NCBI GenBank assembly: GCA_019323195.1
Contig: JAHWHQ010000037.1
Location: 1 to 15,568, forward strand
Origin: Candidatus Woesearchaeota archaeon
Lineage (GTDB): Archaea > Nanobdellota > Nanobdellia > Woesearchaeales > JACPBV01
Length of the DNA stretch: 15,568 nucleotides
Reading direction: 5' to 3'
Positions 1 through 5,489 of the stretch are shown in pieces (position 1 is the first letter of the stretch; the number at the start of each line of letters is the position of its first letter). Both the position numbers and the translations under genes were made by a program. Below the pieces are notes generated by a model. The model did no database searches. It was given only the letters and a program-made list of their open reading frames with translations, and had not been told where the DNA came from.

Positions 1-121
1 AAATCTTTATTATAGAAATCTTATATTTTTTGAACAGGGTATTATTGTCTTTGAGTCAATAACATCATGTTTCTGGAGAAACATCACTTTGTCTTACGAC
101 CGCAACATAACTCATGAACCA

Positions 122-919
122 CTATCGTATCTTTTTAAAGGAAATAACATTACTTCCTCCTTTATCTGGATAGTATCTTTGCGCTTTACTGCCTTGGTTG
201 TGTTTAAGTCTTCCTTCTAAATAACGCTCTTCATTAACATCCTTAATACAAGCAACGAGACAGGAAATTTCTGGTAAGTACTCCATCTGACATACCTGCG
301 CAATTATTTCACCATCTCTTACATTCTCAGCAGCATACTCTGGATTCATAGTATGTATCTCTATTATATCATTTTTGATTCTTTTATTCCTAAAATGATC
401 CATTATTACCTCTAATCTATCACCCTGACCATATCCTGCACTGACAAAAGGCATTCTTGCTACAGTAAGATCCTTATTATATTTATTTGTTCTAATAGGA
501 AATGATCTAGAGTATACTCTTTTTCCCTTCAGACCAAGATTCTTTGGGTTAACAAACACAATGTCTCCTTTTTTTTCTAGCCTTAGGATATTATATCTTC
601 TATTAGGACTCAAATCGATAAAACCTCGATTGATAAGCTCATTACATGCGTTACTGGTATTTCCTTCAAAAATTTCATAAAAAGCAGAAGGGGTTAGGCT
701 AATACCGAACAGTAACTTTCCTCTTCGTTTTGTAGCGAAAGCTACATTTGATACATAATGGACATGACTCTCTATACCTTCATTACTGAATTCTTCCTCC
801 CTAGCAGATATTTGAGTACCTGTATTATGGGTGCTTGGAATAAACAAACCATATGTGTCAGCTAATGGTCCTTTCCTGCTTTCATATTGTGGTTCTTGTT
901 TTTGTCTATGTTCAGCCAT
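122..919 (-). CDS. Hypothetical protein, 265 aa
   Basis: I do not recognise this protein. It is soluble-looking, with no signal peptide or membrane segment. The first 60 residues are polar and probably flexible. The middle is basic, including FATKRRGKLLFGISL (about 61-75) and a KGKRVYSRSFPIRTNKYNK stretch. The C-terminal half alternates hydrophobic strands with charged turns. HTH-like or wHTH-like helices around residues 78-120 (ending in INRGFIDLSPNRRYNILRLEKKGDIVFV) could be a winged-helix unit, but this is only a guess. The ATG start is supported by a minus-strand TATA box about 50 bases upstream, leaving a leader of roughly 24 bases. Base composition is visibly more AT-rich than the housekeeping genes to the right, which would fit acquired DNA. 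It is transcribed alone. Confidence 0.7.
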   Translation of the reverse strand: MAEHRQKQEPQYESRKGPLADTYGLFIPSTHNTGTQISAREEEFSNEGIESHVHYVSNVAFATKRRGKLLFGISLTPSAFYEIFEGNTSNACNELINRGFIDLSPNRRYNILRLEKKGDIVFVNPKNLGLKGKRVYSRSFPIRTNKYNKDLTVARMPFVSAGYGQGDRLEVIMDHFRNKRIKNDIIEIHTMNPEYAAENVRDGEIIAQVCQMEYLPEISCLVACIKDVNEERYLEGRLKHNQGSKAQRYYPDKGGSNVISFKKIR

Positions 920-964
920 TTTATATGCCTATTAGGATTACATATCAGGAAGGAGATAGAAACC

Positions 965-973
965 ATTTATAAA
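965..973 (-). promoter_or_regulatory. TATA box for the 265-aa gene
   Basis: The minus strand reads TTTATAAAT, a good archaeal TATA element. Its centre predicts a transcription start near 943, about 24 bases before the ATG. A perfect 12-bp palindrome (TACTTA/TAAGTA) lies just upstream at 989-1000 and could be an operator or part of a terminator for the neighbouring genes; neither role is shown. Confidence 0.45.
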
Positions 974-1041
974 TTTTTCTATTTTCCTTACTTATAAGTA
1001 GTAATTTAATCCCTTGAAAAATTGAGCATCTGGAGAGTGTG

Positions 1042-1833
1042 TTATTTACACATCCCCTTAATAGGGCATCCCTCGCACACAGGCTTTTTCCTGCAGTTGT
1101 TTTTCCCTAATTCAACCATCAGGGCATGGTATTCATTAAAGATTTTTGTGTCTTTAGGGAGATTTTTCATGAATCTCTGCTGCCATCTGTCGTAATCATC
1201 TTCTTTATAGCCTAGCCTTTCAAATATCCTTTTTGTGTAGGCGTCTATCACGAAGAACGGTTTGTTGTATGCGTAGAGAAGGATAGAATCTGCTGTCTCA
1301 TGGCCTATTCCTTTTACGTTTAAGAGCTGCTCCCTGGTAGGGTCCTTGTTCTTTTCAAGAAATTCCGCAATTATCTTCAACCGCTCTGCTTTCTGGTTGT
1401 AGTAGCCTGCAGGCCTTACTAATTGCGCCAGCTTTTCTTTTTTTATGTTTTTTATCTTGGCTATGCTGATAGGGCTGCCTTTAAGGGTGATGCCTGGTTC
1501 TGTATCATGGAAGTTTGTTTTTGGAATTTTGGCAGTTTTTTTATTATTCCCAGCTATCTCTCCTGCCCTTATTTCAGATTCTATTAGAATCTCCTTTTCC
1601 TTTTCGTTCAATGTTCTTCCAAGCTTCAGCTGCTGCAAGGCGCGGGTGACATTAGGGTACCAGTTGGTGTTCTGGGTGAGGATAACTCCGCAGACAATCT
1701 CAAAGCGCTCATCATCTGTTTCTGGCGCTCTTCCGGTATGCCTACAGACAAGGTTGTCATCCAATAAAGGCCACCATCCCTGTCTGCTGAAGCTTTTTAG
1801 GAGGGTGTTGTAAACCTGCTGTATGGTGTTCAT
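1042..1833 (-). CDS. Endonuclease III-like HhH-GPD DNA glycosylase (COG2231 type)
   Basis: This is a base-excision repair glycosylase of the HhH-GPD superfamily. The helix-hairpin-helix is at residues 172-186 (NVKGIGHETADSILLYA), followed by the catalytic Asp D197 in VIDAYTKRIF. A C-terminal 4Fe-4S loop has C247, C253, C256 and C262. In endonuclease III the position after GVGR is a catalytic Lys; here it is Glu (GHET). This pattern is typical of the COG2231/MagIII-related group, so an alkylated-base glycosylase without lyase activity is more likely than true Nth. Residues about 85-122 look like an insertion between the QNTNW region and the conserved RPAGYYNQKAERL segment. The ATG at 1833 lies 14 bases after a tiny upstream frame with which it is probably co-transcribed. 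Family is sure; substrate is inference. Confidence 0.88.
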   Translation of the reverse strand: MNTIQQVYNTLLKSFSRQGWWPLLDDNLVCRHTGRAPETDDERFEIVCGVILTQNTNWYPNVTRALQQLKLGRTLNEKEKEILIESEIRAGEIAGNNKKTAKIPKTNFHDTEPGITLKGSPISIAKIKNIKKEKLAQLVRPAGYYNQKAERLKIIAEFLEKNKDPTREQLLNVKGIGHETADSILLYAYNKPFFVIDAYTKRIFERLGYKEDDYDRWQQRFMKNLPKDTKIFNEYHALMVELGKNNCRKKPVCEGCPIKGMCK

Positions 1834-1847
1834 TTTTTAATGACTCT

Positions 1848-2006
1848 TTAATCTTGTGTTGGAGCCTCTTCTTTTTTGCCTGTTTCAGTCAGCATCTCTA
1901 CATGGGGACAATTTGTCCCTAGATAGCCTCCGAGTTCAGAATCTCTTTTACACACATTGTTTCTTAATCTGTCAGGAAAATACCTTTGATAGGTGGTTCT
2001 TAACAA
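1848..2006 (-). CDS. Possible small Cys/His protein, 52 aa, upstream of the glycosylase
   Basis: This is a short open frame read as L/M-LRTTYQRYFPDRLRNN, then VCKRDSELGGYLGTNCPHVE, ending METGKK-type polar residues and PTQD. The composition is protein-like, with one lone Cys and a CPH motif that could bind metal. It ends 14 bases before the glycosylase ATG. A TATA box at 2021-2030 predicts a transcript start near 2000, close to a TTG codon at 2006. That TTG is the only plausible start in the frame, because a stop codon lies just upstream at 2013-2015. It may instead be a remnant of a longer gene. I do not recognise the family. Confidence 0.4.
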   Translation of the reverse strand: MLRTTYQRYFPDRLRNNVCKRDSELGGYLGTNCPHVEMLTETGKKEEAPTQD

Positions 2007-2020
2007 TACAAACTATGGAT

Positions 2021-2030
2021 TAAATATAAA
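2021..2030 (-). promoter_or_regulatory. TATA box for the small frame and glycosylase
   Basis: The minus strand reads TTTATATTTA followed by the right spacing to a start near 2000. It is the only good TATA element between the nucleotidyltransferase stop and the glycosylase, so it probably drives both the 52-codon frame and the glycosylase. Confidence 0.4.
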
Positions 2031-2052
2031 TTTTTCCTAAGAGAGAAGAAAT

Positions 2053-2081
2053 CTTATGGATAGTATTGCTTATCCCATAAG
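2053..2081. terminator. Hairpin between nucleotidyltransferase and glycosylase genes
   Basis: CTTATGGATA pairs with TATCCCATAAG (10 base pairs, one bulged C, 8-base loop). It lies about 60 bases beyond the stop of the nucleotidyltransferase gene and 23 bases upstream of the next TATA box. It could be a transcript 3' end hairpin or an operator. No long U tract follows on the minus strand, so a terminator role is only tentative. Confidence 0.3.
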
Positions 2082-2143
2082 GGCATCTGATTACATAAAT
2101 ACTATAAAGGTGCAATCTTCCTCTTTCTGCTTATCTGTCAGCA

Positions 2144-2755
2144 TCACTTATCACCCATATGATAGATTCTCCTTAGGTTTAAAAATGCTTCTGCTCCCTT
2201 GAGGATTATATGTTTTCTGAGGAGTTCGTTGCCGACATTGAGCTTTGACGGGTTGTACCACATCTCAAGAAGCCCCTTTTCAGTTGTGATGCTGATATCT
2301 GCGTTTGATAACAGGACCTTATCTTTTACATCTCTTTCAAAATAAGCGTAATTAAACTGCTCGGGTATTACAAAGAGCAGATCGATGTCTGAACCCTTTT
2401 TTGCCTTTTTTTCAGCATATGAGCCGAATAATATGCAGATGTATTGGTTGTATCTTACCTTGGATAAGTCCTCTTCAAGGACATTAATGACCTTATATTT
2501 TTCTTTTATCTCTTCTTTTCTTCTGTTCTCAACAGTGATGTAATCATCACAGGCGGATTTGAGGTTAAGCCCTATTAATGAGCTTTTTCCTTTTTTTTCT
2601 TTTAGGATAAGGCCTTTCCTGGATAACAGTTTTACTGACCGATGGGCCTGGGGGTATGGCATCCCTAGATCAAGGGACATCTCACGTATGGTCCATGTTC
2701 TTGTAAGGTCATCAAACAGCCTTCCTAAAATCCTTGATTCTGTTCCTGATAACAT
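2144..2755 (-). CDS. HTH domain fused to a MNT-type nucleotidyltransferase
   Basis: The N-terminal 65 residues form a winged helix-turn-helix (ESRILGRLFDDLTRTWTIRE, then PYPQAHRSVKLLSRKGLI as recognition helix and wing). The C-terminal domain is a minimal nucleotidyltransferase of the polymerase-beta superfamily, with ILFGSYAEKKAKKGSDIDLLF containing the GSY and DxD metal-binding signature (about residues 107-128) and a third acidic residue in NADIS. Known MNT proteins transfer nucleotides to partner HEPN toxins or to small molecules; no HEPN gene is adjacent, so the target is unknown. The start is placed at ATG 2755. GTG 2764 and TTG 2767 are in frame and nearer the predicted transcript start, so the protein may have 3-4 more residues. 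The HTH and promoter dyad suggest autoregulation. Confidence 0.82.
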   Translation of the reverse strand: MLSGTESRILGRLFDDLTRTWTIREMSLDLGMPYPQAHRSVKLLSRKGLILKEKKGKSSLIGLNLKSACDDYITVENRRKEEIKEKYKVINVLEEDLSKVRYNQYICILFGSYAEKKAKKGSDIDLLFVIPEQFNYAYFERDVKDKVLLSNADISITTEKGLLEMWYNPSKLNVGNELLRKHIILKGAEAFLNLRRIYHMGDK

Positions 2756-2799
2756 ATATAACACCAATGGTATAATATTATATCTTTTGTGTTATATAT
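2754..2799. promoter_or_regulatory. Perfect 11-bp inverted repeat spanning the nucleotidyltransferase promoter
   Basis: ATATATAACAC (2754-2764) and GTGTTATATAT (2789-2799) are exact reverse complements 24 bases apart. The right arm contains the minus-strand TATA box (TTTATATATA, 2793-2802) and the left arm covers the start codons. Occupancy of both arms would block transcription, as expected for an operator bound by the encoded HTH. The TATA core TTATATATAA is itself symmetric and could also fire rightward into the structured element. Confidence 0.5.
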
Positions 2800-2850
2800 A
2801 AATGTTTTGGTTGTGTGTGGGTTTTTATGGGCGGGGTGGTGGTTTGTTAT

Positions 2851-3042
2851 AAGGGGGTTTGTTTAACATCGGAATTAATCGACGTTCAGTTTTCCCTCGA
2901 GAATTTTTCCCCATATGGCTGGAAAAATTCTCAGAGCTGGAAAACTGAATGTAGGAGAAGAAATTTTGGGAGGAGCCCTTTAGAGGGGGCACCAAAATTT
3001 CTGAACCGATTAATTCCCTGTTAGACGAGTCATCCCCTACGA
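2851..3042. other. Multi-stem structured element (candidate ncRNA or MITE-like element)
   Basis: Several nested perfect inverted repeats are directly visible. The outer stem is GTTTAACA plus GGAATTAATCG (2861-2881), pairing with CGATTAATTCC (3007-3017) and TGTTAGAC (3019-3026), with further GGGG/CCCC pairing outside. The first inner stem is TTCAGTTTTCC (2885-2895) with GGAAAACTGAA (2939-2949). It continues as GAGAATTTTTCC (2899-2910) with GGAAAAATTCTC (2921-2932), capped by a CCATATGG loop. The second inner stem is AGAAATTTTGG (2959-2969) with CCAAAATTTCT (2992-3002) and an inner GCCC/GGGC hairpin. Together they make a three-way junction. A plus-strand TATA box at 2792-2801 would start a transcript near 2822. 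It lacks the hallmark motifs of SRP RNA, RNase P RNA, tRNA and C/D sRNA. Perfect arms could mean a DNA element as well as an RNA. Transcript strand is unknown. Confidence 0.6.
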
Positions 3043-3154
3043 CCGAGCATAGCTCTAAGAAGAGTTCCGCTTCAGTAGCAGGTTCTTTATAGTTTTACAT
3101 ATAAGACAGAAGAAATATGCGAGGGTAGTGGGGGTGACCTGCGCAAGCAGAGTG

Positions 3155-3219
3155 AATCTGGAGTCCGTCTTTCACAGAGTGCAACGATACATTTATGGAA
3201 AAGAATTAAGGGGCGGAAT
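3155..3219 (+). repeat. Left copy of repeat blocks flanking the protease gene
   Basis: This copy holds AATCTGGAGTCC (3155-3166) and AAGGGGCGGAAT (3208-3219). Both recur exactly, in the same order but on the opposite strand, at 3947-3958 and 3924-3935. The second block overlaps the last codons of the protease gene. Upstream, a GNRA-capped mini-hairpin (CTGC-GCAA-GCAG, about 3140-3151) lies in an otherwise unassigned stretch from 3043. I see no other gene between 3043 and 3205. Confidence 0.6.
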
Positions 3220-3847
3220 TTTTTCGTAGAGTTGTTTTGCATTTATCACAATACTTATTGCTTCTTAACTCGTACTGTAGAGTGTCATATAAGCTAATAT
3301 TATTTTTAGACCTTATTTCATGGATAGGTGTCATGGGACAATATTTCATTTTATTTACTCGCGATATATCATGATCAAGTCTATGTAAATGACCCAACTC
3401 ATGTAATGTAATTATCTCTAATGACCTTATGGGATCTAATCCTAGCCTCTTAATTACAGCATTCGATACAATTGAAACATGGTCTTCAGGATATGCACTT
3501 CCGTTTTGTAAATATCCAAGAAAAGATAAAACAAAATGATCTGTCAAAGCAATAATATCTCCATGATAATTCTGTCTTAAATATTTGAATATCCCATCAT
3601 TTCTAAGTGTATCAAATCCGTAATGTATGGTATTACTAGGAAAATGTGAATTAAAATCTATTTTCTCTTCGGTAGTCATCTCCATAAAAAAAGAAGGCTT
3701 ATTTTTTATTGATATATTTACATTAGGTTCTATATTTATGGAGGAATACTTTAGGGGAAAGTCTGTTTTAATGGCTTCAGCTAGAGAATAAATCTTTTCA
3801 TTCTCCAGAGAAATATTTACTGGAACAATAGTCAAGTGAGTATTCAT
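3206..3847 (-). CDS. Archaemetzincin-like zinc metalloprotease (atypical)
   Basis: This is a predicted zinc peptidase of the archaemetzincin family (M54). The N-terminus MNTHLTIVPV resembles the family's opening strand. A DIIALTDHFVLSFLGYLQNG segment corresponds to the strand before the active site. The zinc site is HELGHLHRLDH (residues 149-159), followed by CPM (170-172) and a terminal CDKC (200-203). Archaemetzincins carry HExxHxxGxxHC, then CxM and CxxC; here the Gly is Arg and the first Cys is Asp. Activity and the second zinc site may therefore differ. The start is set at ATG 3847, not an upstream in-frame ATG at 3889, because the TATA box at 3871-3880 places transcription at about 3849. 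The gene is AT-rich and sits inside inverted repeats, suggesting transfer. Confidence 0.75.
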   Translation of the reverse strand: MNTHLTIVPVNISLENEKIYSLAEAIKTDFPLKYSSINIEPNVNISIKNKPSFFMEMTTEEKIDFNSHFPSNTIHYGFDTLRNDGIFKYLRQNYHGDIIALTDHFVLSFLGYLQNGSAYPEDHVSIVSNAVIKRLGLDPIRSLEIITLHELGHLHRLDHDISRVNKMKYCPMTPIHEIRSKNNISLYDTLQYELRSNKYCDKCKTTLRKNSAP

Positions 3848-3870
3848 AATTAGTATTAGAATACATGAAT

Positions 3871-3880
3871 AATATATAAA
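3871..3880 (-). promoter_or_regulatory. TATA box of the archaemetzincin-like gene
   Basis: The minus strand reads TTTATATATT, centred about 28 bases before ATG 3847. This implies a leaderless or nearly leaderless mRNA and argues against the upstream ATG, which lies on the far side of the box. Confidence 0.55.
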
Positions 3881-3923
3881 TATTTGCATTTTGTAGTTAC
3901 TATAGAGTGATTATATGCTTATG

Positions 3924-3990
3924 ATTCCGCCCCTTTCTCGTTTTTAGGACTCCAGATTTATTGAGATGAACATCCGTTAAACGAACCCCC
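3924..3990 (-). repeat. Right copy of repeat blocks; rest of 3881-4124 has no convincing gene
   Basis: Read on the minus strand this copy is GGGGGTTCGTTTAAC (3990-3976), 17 bases, AATCTGGAGTCC (3958-3947), 11 bases, AAGGGGCGGAAT (3935-3924). It appears to be the uninterrupted version of the left arm. A 69-codon minus-strand frame covers 3900-4109, but it would start with TTG and is G-rich and low in complexity, so I do not call it a gene. Confidence 0.6.
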
Positions 3991-4124
3991 ACCTTCCCTC
4001 TCTTCCTAACCATCAACCCACCACCTCCCAGCATCTTCTCAGGTTCACCCTCCAGACTCACTTCTGTATCCTGCCCTTTACTGCTGCTGTGGACTATCCA
4101 AAAAAGCAAAACAGATACAAAGCC

Positions 4125-4133
4125 TTTTTAAAT
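4125..4133 (+). promoter_or_regulatory. TATA box of the 272-aa hypothetical gene
   Basis: TTTTTAAAT preceded by CC is nearly the same element as the one before rpl21e. Its centre lies 26-27 bases before ATG 4156, which decides between two in-frame ATGs (4135 and 4156). Confidence 0.5.
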
Positions 4134-4155
4134 CATGTATCATTCCCTGTTGGAT

Positions 4156-4974
4156 ATGAGAGCTTCAGGCAGGAACAAGCCGGGTGAACAAGGCAACTAC
4201 GGATTCGAAAAGACCGTATTTCCAGAATACATCATAAGAACATGGGATGAAAATATAGCAATCAAAGGCCTGGCCACTGATGAAATACTCCCTGCCTTCA
4301 TACCTGATGTTACCTGCCATCTATTAAACAACAGGCATTACATAGTAGAAAACTACTTCACGCAAACACGAATCAACCTTAATTCTGTCAATGAAAATAA
4401 AGCATGCATACCGAACGTATACTCAATCATGGATGGTGGCACTGACGATAGAATAACCCTTGTGAAAAAAATAACAGATCCTATAACAGCACAAAGAATA
4501 GTTAATCTCATCTGTAAATCCTTCAGAGAACAAAATGAAATAGAGCTCAAATCACAATATGCAATGGAAAAAGATCTGCTGGTAGAAGGGCAGTATGCTA
4601 CAGAAAAGCCGTTTTTACTTGTTTTTAACCAGCTTGAAAACAGGTATATACCGCATTTATTCAAAACAGGAAGCCTTGACGGGTTTGAATTCACCCATAT
4701 GGCAATAGACCCAAGAAACCTGGAGGTTATAGCTAGGGAGAAAATAGGTTCGAGCTTTACTCCTTCACAAGAATATGATCTTTCATCCGAGCTAGGTAAG
4801 GCTCCTGCAATGAATGAATCATTCTACCTTCTTGCAGCACAAGGCTTAGAAAAAGCAAATCAAACACAAGGGGCAGAATACTTCAGCCTGTATGAACCTA
4901 CACTTTTACGTAAAAATGATGAATTAAGAGGCAATGCTGGATTAACGTTATTTAAAACAAGGAATAAGGCATAA
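4156..4974 (+). CDS. Hypothetical protein, 272 aa
   Basis: I do not recognise this protein. It is soluble, of mixed alpha/beta composition, with no signal peptide or transmembrane segment and few Cys. Around residues 134-156 it shows a short tandem similarity, QYAMEKDLLV then QYATEKPFLLV, which may be two copies of one strand-turn unit. The first 25 residues are basic and polar (MRASGRNKPGEQGNYGFEKT). ATG 4156 is chosen because the TATA box at 4125-4133 predicts transcription from about 4155. The alternative ATG 4135 would add 7 residues but lies only 2 bases after the box. It ends 26 bases from the stop of the convergent 121-aa gene. Coding is likely from its length and even composition; function is unknown. 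Confidence 0.7.
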   Translation: MRASGRNKPGEQGNYGFEKTVFPEYIIRTWDENIAIKGLATDEILPAFIPDVTCHLLNNRHYIVENYFTQTRINLNSVNENKACIPNVYSIMDGGTDDRITLVKKITDPITAQRIVNLICKSFREQNEIELKSQYAMEKDLLVEGQYATEKPFLLVFNQLENRYIPHLFKTGSLDGFEFTHMAIDPRNLEVIAREKIGSSFTPSQEYDLSSELGKAPAMNESFYLLAAQGLEKANQTQGAEYFSLYEPTLLRKNDELRGNAGLTLFKTRNKA

Positions 4975-5000
4975 TTACTGGAAAAAAACAAGGCTTTAGC

Positions 5001-5366
5001 TTAATATTCAAAATCAAATTTAGGCTTAAACTGCATATTCTCAATATCAGATTCGGAAACTCCCAGTTTCTGTTCCAGGAACTCCAGTGCTCCTGCCTTA
5101 TCTTCTATGTGGCAGTCCAGGCCAGTCCTTCTACCTAATTTACCATCTTTTCTTTTTGGGTAGAAATCTACGATTGAATCTACTGTTGCATAGCCCTTAC
5201 ATAGTTTTACTCTAGCAGTACCAAGCATATCACTACCATCAACAATCCTTGACTTAAGATATACATCTTCAATATACTTAGGGCTGAGACTATGTCCTTC
5301 TGGTATCTTCTCATATAATCCCTGGATAAATTCCTTCCATGGTCTTTTAACAGTTACTTGATACAT
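5001..5366 (-). CDS. Hypothetical protein, 121 aa
   Basis: I do not recognise this small soluble alpha/beta protein. It begins MYQVTVKRPWKEFIQGLYEK, has a central basic strand region (ARVKLCKGYATVDSIVDFYP then KRKDGKLGRRTG) and an acidic C-terminal part (EFLEQKLGVSESDIENMQF). There are two Cys and no metal motif. The strand-rich middle with basic turns would suit nucleic-acid binding, but that is speculation. The ATG start is well supported by a TATA box (TGTATATAAA on the minus strand, 5391-5400) that predicts transcription about 3 bases upstream. It is convergent with the 272-aa gene and divergent from the HtrA-like gene. Confidence 0.7.
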   Translation of the reverse strand: MYQVTVKRPWKEFIQGLYEKIPEGHSLSPKYIEDVYLKSRIVDGSDMLGTARVKLCKGYATVDSIVDFYPKRKDGKLGRRTGLDCHIEDKAGALEFLEQKLGVSESDIENMQFKPKFDFEY

Positions 5367-5390
5367 CTTCTTCCTCTATCTGTTGGGTGT

Positions 5391-5400
5391 TTTATATACA
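5391..5400 (-). promoter_or_regulatory. TATA box of the 121-aa gene
   Basis: The minus strand reads TGTATATAAA, with its centre about 29 bases before ATG 5366. This fits a near-leaderless transcript. Confidence 0.45.
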
Positions 5401-5489
5401 ATTTAAACCTTTTTATTTGGCAGAAACAATACCCTACCACAAAAAAAGACAAATATTAAAAACAAGCCCTTCTTCCTTACTGTATCAGG

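Larger units (their letters stand above)
2853..3990. mobile_element. Candidate degenerate cassette with imperfect inverted ends around a protease gene
   Basis: Three blocks are repeated in inverted orientation on either side of the archaemetzincin-like gene. GGGGGTTTGTTTAAC (2853-2867) matches the reverse complement of 3976-3990 at 14 of 15 positions. AATCTGGAGTCC and AAGGGGCGGAAT match exactly (see the two repeat entries). On the right arm the first two blocks are 17 bases apart; on the left they are 287 apart, as if the structured element had inserted into the left arm. No transposase or integrase is present, so this would be non-autonomous or decayed. Alternatively the blocks could be protein-binding sites. 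Confidence 0.35.

Noticed and set aside
2144..2755. MNT-HEPN toxin-antitoxin pair
   Set aside because: The nucleotidyltransferase is of the right family, but no adjacent HEPN gene (RxxxxH helical protein) is present.
2815..3024. 69-codon plus-strand open frame across the structured element
   Set aside because: It simply reads through the perfect inverted repeats; the translation is dictated by stems and has no protein-like pattern.
2823..3200. RNase P RNA, SRP RNA or tRNA in the structured region
   Set aside because: An ACAGAA string and a GNRA hairpin are present. However, the RNase P CR-I motif, the SRP helix 8 motif and the tRNA T-loop consensus are all missing on both strands.
3889..3889. 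Upstream ATG of the protease (14 extra hydrophobic residues, signal-peptide-like)
   Set aside because: The TATA box lies between this ATG and ATG 3847, so the mRNA would begin after it; the family N-terminus also aligns to the downstream ATG.
3900..4109. 69-codon minus-strand open frame between the protease and 272-aa genes
   Set aside because: It would start with TTG, is Gly/Lys-rich and low in complexity, and overlaps the right-hand repeat blocks. It lacks a TATA box at the right distance.
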